Positions 38,396 to 49,600 of a DNA stretch of 64,000 nucleotides are shown here, piece after piece. Within the stretch, counting starts at the first letter, position 1. Each line of letters begins with the position of its first letter. Source of the stretch: Undaria pinnatifida (Eukaryota > Sar > Phaeophyceae > Laminariales > Alariaceae); contig JABAKD010000026.1 in the NCBI GenBank assembly GCA_012845835.1, positions 4,479,699 through 4,543,698 on the forward strand, read 5' to 3'. The position numbers and the translations under genes were made by a program. A model generated the notes under the pieces. It was given only the letters and a program-made list of their open reading frames with translations, was not told the DNA's origin and ran no database searches.

Positions 38396-41300
38396 TAGCT
38401 TTGGTGCTTGCGTGTGCTAGGGTAAAACGTTCTGGGGGTATCAAGGAGAGCGCTCTACAGCCGGAAACCACAGGCAAGGAGGCAGTACGCTACAAAAAAC
38501 GCGTGCTGCGGTAAACGGTTACCCAAAATGCTGCAAGGCATCTCAGGTACGAAGCTCCCTACAAAACGATACCCCAGAATATCACACAAAACCCCACAAA
38601 ACTGACTGCCTTTCAGTAAAAATGATACAAGTGCAAAACTCGATGAACAAGCTCATGGCGTAGGTGTGACGAATAACAATATAACAACACCACCAACAAC
38701 AATCACAACATCAATAACACTAAATGTAAAAGGCATGACGGTATTCCAACGTTGTTCTGGATACACTTCGTTCAACCCAGGCTAGGCTAGGCTAGGCTAT
38801 GCTATGCTAGGGTGGGCTAGGGTAGTAAGTAAGGGTTATATTGTTGTTGGGGCTTGTTTTTGCAGCGGCTCGGGGCCGTTTGCGCGAATCCCTATAATAG
38901 CGGTTTAAAGCTTTCGTGCTGTTTTAATTGTGCGATATGAATATGAAATGGAATGGTAAGCTACACTGCGCAAAAAAAACGCCCAAACTATTTTGTCCGT
39001 AAAGTACAGAGGCACTCGTGTGAGTGGTGAAAACCCGATAGTGAGCGTGTGGGTATATCATAACGTCATGATAACATCATGATAACATCATGATAACATC
39101 ATGATAACATCATGATAACCCATAGCATCATCATAACATCATCATAACATCATCATAGAATCATCACAGCATCATAACATCACCATAACATCATCATAGC
39201 ATCATTATAACATCATCATAACATCATTATAACATCATCATAACATCATTATAACATCATCATAACATCATGATACGAAGACCATGATACTAAGACAATT
39301 ATCACAACATCCCCCTACCAATAGCGTACCGTAGCTTTACTCTACCACATAGTCAGGAATTTTTTCGCCAAAAAGAGGTACTGTTTGTCTAACGATGTTC
39401 CGGATATATTTCCTCAATCGAGTTTTACGACACAGTCAACATTTTGGCAAAAAAAAGGTACTGTACAGCTATGGTGTCAAGCGTCTGCCCTCGCGGCATC
39501 AAAAACACGCCGAGAGGCTCACCACCAACGCTACCCTAACCCCTCTAGCGCAGCACTCCCGACAAACGACAAAGCACTTGGGAGTGGACTAGGAACAAAA
39601 CCATCTGTTAGTTGGACAATTTTTTGAAGGGCGTATTAAAGGACTTACCATCAAAGTCACGTTGAGGACCAGCGGCCACCGAGAACCCTGAAACCCTTGT
39701 CCCGTCTCGCACGCCGCCTTCCACACGTTACGAGTGCGCGCCAACTTCAGGCACACCCTCGGGCTCATCCACGACTGCCCCGCCCCACTTGTGCGCAAGA
39801 ACAACTCCATAGGGCCCTGAGGAAGCATCGTCGCGATTGGGTTTTTTGGGTTTGTAGCAGATATGAAAAATGGAGGAGGGACACGACAGGCATGGGTCAA
39901 GGCCACCATTTGGCACCCTACTGGAAGCAATTGCCGATTGCCTGTGGACGTTCTAATAAACACGGGAGCAGGGGGAGGGAATTATGCGTCGGAGTCTTTC
40001 GTTCGATGGGTCAAGGCCACCATTTGGCACCCTACTAGAAGCAGTTGCCGATTGCCTGTGGACGTTCTAATAGACACAGGAGCAGGGGGAGGGAATTATG
40101 CGTCGGAGTCTTTCTTTCGTTCTGAACGAAAGAAAGACTCCGACGCATAATTCCCTCCCCCTGCTCCTGTGTCTATTAGAACGTCCACAGGCAATCGGCA
40201 ACTGCTTCTAGTAGGGTGCCAAATGGTGGCCTTGACCTAGGGGAGGAGGGGCGGGGTGGGGATGGGGGTGAGGGAATGAAGGTCAGAGGGGTGGGGGGGG
40301 GTGGGGGGGGCTGAGAGCGGTGAGGAGGGGGGGGGGGGTTGAGAGCGGTGGGGGGGGTGGGGGGGGTCGAAACGCGGCGAAGCACTAGCAGAAGCACTAG
40401 CAGAAGAGCGGTCGCAAGCGTTTAGCCATGATCACAACCACAGCAACGACCGATCACTACCCTTACGATCGCGTGCGGCCCCAACCATGGCTGTGCTCTC
40501 CGAGGAGTACAGCCGGCGCGTCTAAGTGGAGCAATCAATCACCAATCATCAATCAATCACCCATAACACAAACTAATCTAAACAAGCGACAAAGACAGTG
40601 GCGACGGAATCCCCACCCACCCTCCCTTCTCCCCCAACACCCGCTGTTCGTTAATAACCGCATTGGAGCTCCAGAAGGAGAAAAAAAATGTCGGAACCAA
40701 ATGTTGAGTACAGCATCGGCGTCAGGAAACAAGCCTTTTCTCATGAGGTAGAGGACCTATCCGAACCAGAACTGTAGTGTAAGAAGCCGTAAGGCACAAC
40801 GCACCGAACGGCAACACCGCCATCCTATAGGCTTGAACAGATCCATCGCACGCGCCGCTTCTTCGGTCGGTACACGTACATTGGTCGGTATACATTGGTC
40901 GGTGTACATAGGTCGGTGTACACTGGTCGGTGTAAATGGATTCCAAAAGAGTCAACCATTTGTGTTGGTGACTGAACCCCCCCCCCTCCGTCCATCCCCC
41001 TCCAACCCTCCCAACCCTCTTGTTGCAAAAGAGTTACGTGTTTACGTTCGGGACGGACGCCGCCCCCCCCCCCCCCGCCCGTCCCTCCGTCCCCTCTCCG
41101 ACAAACCCGCCCTCTCGTTTCCTGGCTGCGAACCTCCACGCATTTCTTGCCTGTTTCTTCCTGATGGCCAGATCCAGCGGCGTCTCCCTCTTTTTGTCGC
41201 GGACGTTCAAGTTGACCTTCGCCTGATAACACCAAGCGGGAGGGCGTGGGGGGGGGGGGGGGGGGGGGGGGGAGGCGTGATCGCTGGGACTATCATATCA

Positions 41301-44300
41301 CTACGCCCAGTTTTTATATTGTGCCAACTCATGCCGACCGAACCAATCGATTTTACTGTACCCTGCATTCTACCCTACCTCAATCAGCAATCAACCAACC
41401 AACTAATCCATCAATCAAACAGCCAACCAACCAACCAACGCTACTCTAATCAACAAACAAGCAGCCACCGCTCGACTCACTCACTTACTCAACCACCTAA
41501 TCGGCGAATCTCTTCCACGGCCCTCACGGCATTACAACAATAACAAAGAGAAGAATTACCTCAATAACGAGGTATTCGATCAATCAAGCAATCAAGCAGT
41601 CAATCAATCAATCAATCAATCAATCAATCCTTCAATCATCAACCAACCAATCAAGCAAGCAAGTAAGCAAGCAAGCAAGTAAGCAAGCAAGCAAGTAAGC
41701 AAGCAAGCAAGCAACCTCTTACGCCGCTTACAGTACAAGGCCAACATATTTCTTACCTCAACGACGAGGTACTCTGCCACATTGACGTCGCCCCTAAGGG
41801 AATCAAATCAACCCAACAACCAATGAACCAACCAACCAATGAACCAACCAATGAACCAACCAATGAACCAATCAATCAATCAATCAAACCAGTCAATCAA
41901 AACAATCAATCAATCAATAAAATCAACCATCCAACCAATCATTCAACACTCGAGCAATCATCATCCAAACGATCAAACGATGCAGGTTTCTTACCTCCAC
42001 GATGAGGTACTCTGCGACATCGACGTTGCCCCTAAGGGACGCGAGGTGGAGCGGGGTCTGGCCGTAAACGTCCTCTACCTCTGGGTCCTGTCCTTCCTTT
42101 ACAAGCATCGACAGCACTTGGACATGGCCTGGGGACGGGGGGAGGGGGCACCAATGGCGTGTCATTTCTGTGTGTCATGCCATATCATGTGTCATGTCAT
42201 GTTATGGCAGTGCATACAATGAAGTCATGGCATGGCATGTCAAGTCAAGTCACATCATGCCGTGTCATGTCGGATCCTGTCCATCCTTGACTACTATGGC
42301 CTGCGGGCATAAGGGGGGGGGGGGGGGGGGGGGGTGATGTTGCGCGGGAGGACGAGAGAGCAGTTAGGGCGTGGTGCTGATTGGTTCTCTCAGGAGCAAA
42401 CAAGCAAGCTCGGCCGGAGGAGTGCTTGCTCGCCCGGCCGAAGCACTGTTGACTGCACCAGCCGTCTTTGGGACATGCTCGTGGACAGGGAGGACTATAT
42501 TTATACGATGGATAGAGGCAGAAGAACAATGAAGCACCTAGACACTGAATAGGGTGTTTGCGGGTTGCGGAATACAAAAGTAGGTTGGGCGGGAATACAT
42601 GTAGTAATAGCATTGGAACCGACCAACACCATCACCCAAGGCCAAGCCAATCCATCAACAATTAGGTTAGAAGTGTTGTTTTTGGCCCAGTTAGGCTATA
42701 TTTTGGTGGGTGGACTTGGCCCTGGCCTATGACGGCCAGTAGCCGTCACGAGACGTCTGGGTTTTATCTAGGATAAAGAACGGAAATCGGGGAACAAGTT
42801 GTTGTCGTATGAGTTTTATTGTGGTCGACCAACTTTTCAACAACAAAACAAATTATCTGAATTTTTCCGGACTACGTTGAATGGGTAGGGTCGGGGTCAG
42901 GATTAGGGTTAGGGACTTTCAGGTCTGAGGTAGTTTTTCGGGCAGATTTTTTGTTTTTTTTCCTTCTCACAACAATACTGGAAGCACACGTGGGCCAAAC
43001 CAACTTGCCCGATTTCCATACTATATCCTAGATAATAACCCAGAATCGCGGGAAAGGCGGCTCATGACGTTCGTCTGTTGCAATACTAATGTTGCATCAT
43101 ATATTTTCCTACCCACTCAAACCTAGTATCCCGCAAACACTACTGTACTTGTGACGACCTCTTGGCAGTTACACGCAGTCGTTACACGTGGTCGTTACAC
43201 GTGGTCGTTACGCGTGGTCGTTGCACGCGGTCAATACACATGGTCGTTACACGTGGTCATCTTACATGTAGCCGTTGCACGCAGCCGTTACATATAGCCG
43301 TTACACATATACTTACAGCCGTTACACATATACTTACAGCCGTTACACATAGCCGTTATATAGTAAGTCATCTGTCGCCGTGACACGTAGCCGTAGCCGT
43401 TACACATGCCTGTTACATGCAGCCCTCAAGAATAGCCGTCACACGTATTTATTACATGTATGCGATACACGAAGTCCTCATATGCAGCCGTTACACGTAG
43501 CCGTTACACGTGGCCGTTGCACGTGGCCGTTACATATAAGACGTTACACGTAAGACCTTACACGTAAAGTAACGAGTAGCCGTTACGCATTGGATTTACA
43601 CGTGGCCGTTACACGTACAAGTAGCCGTTACACATAAGACGTTACGCGTAGCCGTGACGAGTAGCCGTTACGCATTGAGGTTACACGTAGCCGTTGCAGA
43701 TGGCCGTTACACGTATCCGTTACACATAAGACGCTACGCGTAACCGTGACGAGTAGCCGTTACGCATTGAGGTACGCATAGCCGTTAGGTCGCTATTGCA
43801 CGTGAACGGGAGCGGTTACACGTCGCCGTTACATGTTGCGTTGCAACATAGCCGTTACACGTCGCATATCGCCGGTACACGTCGCCGTTACACGCAGTCG
43901 TTACCCGCAAGGTACGCATTGCCGTTGCACGTGGCCGTTACAGGTGGCCGTTATGTCTAGCCATTACATGTAGCCATTACGCGTAGCCGTTACACGTAGC
44001 CGTTACACACAAGATGCTACACGTAGCCGTGACGAGCAGCCGCTACGCATGGAACTTACACGTAGCCGTTGCAGATGGCCGTTGCATTGAAGCCGTTGCA
44101 GATGGCCGTTACACGTAACCCGTTACAAATGGCCGTTACACATAAGCCGTTACATGTAGCCGCTACACGTACGCCGTTACACGTAGCCGTTGCACATAAA
44201 ATGTTGCACGTAGCCGTGACGAGTGACGAGTAGCCGTTACGCATTGAAGTTAAACGTAGCCGTAACACGTAGTCGTTACACGTAGTCGTTACACGCAGCC

Positions 44301-46569
44301 GTTACACGTGGCCGTTACACGTGGCCGTTACACATGAGACGTTACACGTAGCCGTGACGAGTAGCCATTACGCATTGAAGTTACACGTAGCCGTTACAGG
44401 TGGCCGTTACACGTAGCCATTACATGTAGCCGTTTCACGTGGCCGTCATGCGCAAGCGGAGCCGTTACAGGTAGGTGATACACGCAGCTGTTATACATAA
44501 GGGTGCGGGATACCAACTTCGGTTGGGTAGGAAAATATACAATATTACTAGTACTACAGTACTGAAACCGACTAATGAAATAACGCAAGGCCAACCCAAC
44601 CGGCAACTGGGTGATGGATAGGTTAGAAAAGTGAAAAAAAAAAAACTATACATACACACCCTACATACATCCTGTTTTTTCGTGGGTTGAGTTGGCCTTC
44701 GGTCGCGATGTTCGTGGGTTTCAATACCATTAATAGCAAAACATAGATAATACACGTAGCCGTTATACGCAAGGATGCGGGATACCAACTTCGGTTGGGT
44801 AGGAAAATATACATTATTAATAGAACTATTGAAACCGACTATTAATAATGAAATAACGCAAGGCCAACCGAACCGGCAACCGGGTGATGGTTAGGTTAGA
44901 AATGTGAAAATAAATCTCTATAAAAACTTGGCCGGCCAAGAAACCGACAATAATTCAGAAAACTCTCCCGCCACCGCTTTTCCGAATTAGGACTTCAAAA
45001 TAGGAAGCGCTACCCCTGACACCACACTGCACATGCAAAAAAAAAGTATATTAAAAATTCCAAGACCTTATTTTTTCCGACTCGATCTCGTCGAGATATC
45101 CGCGAAAACTCAAAAGCACCAACTTTTCCAACCTAAAAAATATATAAATCCATACTCGTAGAGAAATAAAAAAATCTGATCAAGGTGAAATTAGGTGGAC
45201 ACTATGCTGAAGACTCTACAAGAACATCGATACAACTTTAATTGCCCAATTCGCCACCCATCAAGAGATATTACCAAACTCGATTCCATATATAAGTCAG
45301 GTGTGTTCGACGAAAAGTGAGAAAAGTAAAAATATCGCTGTGCCCCGCTCATTCTTTGCAATTAGGATCTGAAATTTTGACACGTGATTTAGAGCAAGCT
45401 TTCTTAAACAAATACTAATTGGAAATCGCAAAAATATATTTATATAATCTTGCCCATATACGGGCGGCCAAACGAAATCCATGATCATAAAACGGACGAA
45501 AAGTCGACGAAATTCCTTTTTTTTTTTGTGCGATTTCCAAGTACCTGGTAGTGTTTTGATGAGTGTGCTCTAAATCACGTGTCAAAATTTCAGGTCCGAT
45601 CTCCAAAAACTGAGTGGGGTACAGCGATATTCGTTAATTCACGGCGTCTTAGCCGGCCCAGCTTGTATATACGAGTAGATACAACCTGTTTTTTCGTGGG
45701 CTGAGTTGGCCTGGGGTTGCGATGTTCGTCGGTTTCAATACTATTGATATTATAACATGTTTTCCTACCCACCCACATTTTGGATATCGCAAACACCCTA
45801 TAGCCGCTACTAGAAGCCGTTACGAGTAGCCGTTACACGTAGCCGTTGCACGTAGCTGTGACAAGCAGCCGTTACACATAGCCACTACGAGCAGCCGTTA
45901 CACATAGTCGTGACAAGCGGCCGAAACCAGCAGACGTTACACGTAACCTTTGCTACGTAGCCGTCACACATGTACGTATAGCCGGTATGCGTAGCCATTA
46001 TGCATTCCAGGCATAGCTCTAACACATAGCCCTTAGAAAAACGCTTACACTGGTAGCCGATGCGAGTAGCCGTTCAATGTAGCCGTTACACGTAGCCGTT
46101 ACATGTAGCCGCCACACGCAGGCGTTACATATAACCATTAGGAGTAGGCACTACACGTAGGCGTTACACGTAACCGCGAGATGTGGTCGTTACACGTAGG
46201 CGTTACACGTAGGTATTATACGTAAGCGTTACACGTTGGCGTTACGCGTCGGCGTTACACGTTGGCGTTACACGTGGTCGTCGCACATGCTCGGTACAGG
46301 TAGCCGTTAAGCCCACCTTTGTAGGCGGCCCAGTGCAAAGCGGAGTCTCCCACGCTGTCCACTGACGCCGGATCGCAGCCTTTGCTCATCAAAAATATCA
46401 CGAGCTCCACGAACCCGTACTGGGCGGCGATGACGAGCGCCGTGCATCCCTGGCGTTTTCGAAAAAAAGGAAAGGGAAAGGGAAAGGAAAGGGAATCAAA
46501 AGGGAGAGGGGAAGCGAGGGAAAAGAACAATAATAAGGAAAGGGAGGAGAGAGCGGAGGAAAGGCCAGG

Positions 46570-46629
<60 letters not shown>

Positions 46630-46645
46630 CAACAACAGCAACAGC

Positions 46646-46688
<43 letters not shown>

Positions 46689-49600
46689 GCAACAGCAATA
46701 ACAACAGCAGCAACAGCAACAACAACAAGGTTAATCCCACCATCCCACCTGCTTGTCGCGTCCTTCTGGATCCGCGCCCCCCGGTCCAAGAAGCCACGCC
46801 GACGCCCTCAACCTCCCCTCCGTGGCTGCCCAATGCAAAGGAGCCATACCGACAGCATCAGTGCTGAACTCGGCCGTGGGGCATCCGGCGCCTGTTCGAA
46901 TGCGAGACAACCGTCCACGTTGCCGTGGTGCACGTCATGACACAATACATTGGGCAACATTCAATACATCATGATCACGTGATGATACGTCATGATGCAA
47001 TACTTGCAAAATGCGTCGGACTCCAGTCAGCATGTCTTCATGGCAGTTTTGATACTACCTATCTTGTGGCGATGTACGCATCGTTACATTCGTACAGCAT
47101 TATTGGTGTTGATAAAGATTTGTTGTCGTGAATGTCAATGTGAAAATATGAATGAAACCAAATCTAGTACCGTATATTGTTATGATAATTGATAATAATA
47201 GTTACAAAAGTATTAGACTATAGTATTAATAGTATATTATCGCCCGTCACCACAGGAATGACAAATCAGAAGGTACGCCAGCTAGCGTTGGATTGCGACA
47301 GGATTGAGCTAAATAGGCACAAGTGTGAAAATACCTGGAAGTGTGGTGAGCTTGAGCTTCATTTTTTGTTTTTCCCCATCTGCCGGAGAATTAAGAAAGT
47401 TTTTGTATTATAAGAACATACGTACAACCTTGGGGTGTTGGTAATAATAATACTGATAATACTACTAATTATTCTTGAAATAAATTGTTGCCGCATGTAT
47501 TTAGTTTAGACTAGGGTTATTATGAATAGTAGTCGTGCAGTACTATTCATAGAGTAATAACTTGACACTCTCAATACCGGTTGGATGGTAGTTTCATTGA
47601 ACGAAATACCAGGTGGAAATGTAATAGTTTCAGCTTTTGTCCTTCTCCGTTCGGGCTACATAGTGTCAGTGCGCAGAATGCTTATGGACCCAGATCGCCC
47701 GCCCTTGGTAACATTGTCCTGTTGATCCTGGCGGCGTCCACGGGGGTCACACATGTTGAAAGAGTAATGCATCAGTACAAAAGCGCGACCGGAGTATTAC
47801 GCAGCTTGCAAAGATAAGTATCGACCCTTAAATTGATCGAAGGTCACAGCTGACGGATTCGACACAAATGCGCATTTTGATATTTTTACATTTTGATATT
47901 TGTATATTGTCGTCAATTTTACTTTCCATTTCAACTCGCAGGAGCCGTCGAACTCAACGACACGGCTTCTGGACAAGTCGTGGTCGACGCCACAGCACAT
48001 AGAGCATGCCAACCACCTGCTAAGAGAAAGCCATGGCATAATAGCAGTACGTATAGCATACCCAACAAACTGCTGAGAGCAAGCCGTGGTAACTGTACAC
48101 ATATAGCATACCAAAGACCATACCATACCAAACACCTGCTAAGAGTTGCAGCAGTTCCACCTCCCCCGACTTTGCCGCCCAGTGCATGAGCGTATGCCCC
48201 TGCCCATCCCGCCGCTTTAAGGCGCACGTCAGCCGCTCCGATCGTACTGAACACAAGCGCCTCACGGCGTTCATGTTCCTAGCGCGGACAGCGACGAGGA
48301 GCTGACTCGCGATCGTTGCCTCCTGGAAAAGATACGAACAAAACCGGGGATATATCAGATTCAACCCCGCGTCAAATACACGGCTGAAGCTATTGTAATC
48401 GGGAGGCTGCGATTAATAGGAGGATTGACAAATAAAAAAAAAGTAACCTTATCGACAGCCACAAGGAGTTGGTTTGCGATGGTCGCCTCCTGCGCATAGA
48501 TGAAGAACACAATAGGGGACACGTCAGATCCAACCCCGCATCAAGCATGCTGCCGAAACTATTGCAATCGGGAGGCTGGGAGGATTGACAACGTTCGAGC
48601 AACCTCATCGTGAGCCACGAGAAGCTGGCTTGCGATGGTCCCTCCTGTGAAAATATAAGAAAAAAAGGCGAGGGTAGATCAGATCCAACCGCGCGTCAAA
48701 CATGCAACCGAAGATTGTGCTCCTCCTGCGCAGAGATATAAAGCCGGGTTATGTCACACCTGGTATTATTTGTATCCCCGTGCCAAAACATGCGGCCGAA
48801 ACGCCAACAACAACAAACATCAACAGGACGATTGACAACGTAACAAGCAAAAGGGTAACTTCGTCCTATTCGTCATCGATACTGCTGACCAAGCTGAGCG
48901 GGACCTTCTCCATGCACTCAGAGATGCTCATGGTCCGGCGTTCTGTCGGCTGTACCAATATCCCACCAATTAACTCTCTCGTAGTCTATAAACCCCACCG
49001 ATTAGTTGTCTCGTTTTCATTTTGTCCACAACAACGTAATGTGCCTATGATAGGATGAAAAAAAGAGCGCCGCCAGTGGATGTGCTGGGTGGTCGTTGAG
49101 AACAACAATAACGTTACAACGTGAACACATCACACACAAGACGCCCACACCAACACAACACCGCTATCTCCCCACTACACGTGCACACACCAGCAACAGG
49201 CCAACTCGCGCTAAGCTTTTGCAACAAGCAGTGCAATCAAGTGATTCACAGCACCGCGCAGATCAACTCACGCTGAGCCTTCCGACGTCAGTGTTTTCCT
49301 CCCCAGGCACGTCCGTCACAACCGCACCCCCCAACCCACGCCGCATCTCACCCCCCACCCCAACCCCTAGCCCGCTCCCTATCGTAGGCGGGATCAGCGA
49401 CATTCTCGCTGCCGCTGCCAAGACATCATCAGGCGCCCCCCTCAAGCTCTCTTCGAGGTCACTCGGCAGCAGGCCACCCAGACCCTTCGCCTCGCCCCCA
49501 TCCAGCCCGGGCATGCCCCCCGCTCCCATCGGCAGCATCTCCATCCCTGGCTGCACCAACCTAGGCCCTCTTCCCAAGGCACCCCCGGCAGGCTGTTGGT

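Larger units (their letters stand above)
41134..48322 (-). other. Ankyrin-repeat block of the DHHC gene (exons 3-7)
   Basis: Five exons, each carrying about one ankyrin unit. Exon 3 (48322-48136) contains [20 protein letters not shown]. Exon 4 (46891-46749) contains [21 protein letters not shown]. Exon 5 (46449-46317) contains [20 protein letters not shown] and [11 protein letters not shown]. Exon 6 (42128-41995) contains [20 protein letters not shown]. Exon 7 (41222-41134) contains [18 protein letters not shown]. Ankyrin units of this class bind client proteins for acylation. Several splice junctions split an ankyrin unit, so none of these exons can be skipped without damage to the fold. Confidence 0.88.

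Noticed and set aside
39055-39278. Regularly spaced repeats resembling a CRISPR array
   Set aside because: Units are contiguous 11-12-bp tandem repeats without spacers, in an intron of a eukaryotic gene.
46255-46833. 192-codon minus frame containing a poly-Leu tract
   Set aside because: Only 46449-46317 is coding (ankyrin exon 5); the rest is the AGC/AAC tract and minisatellite.
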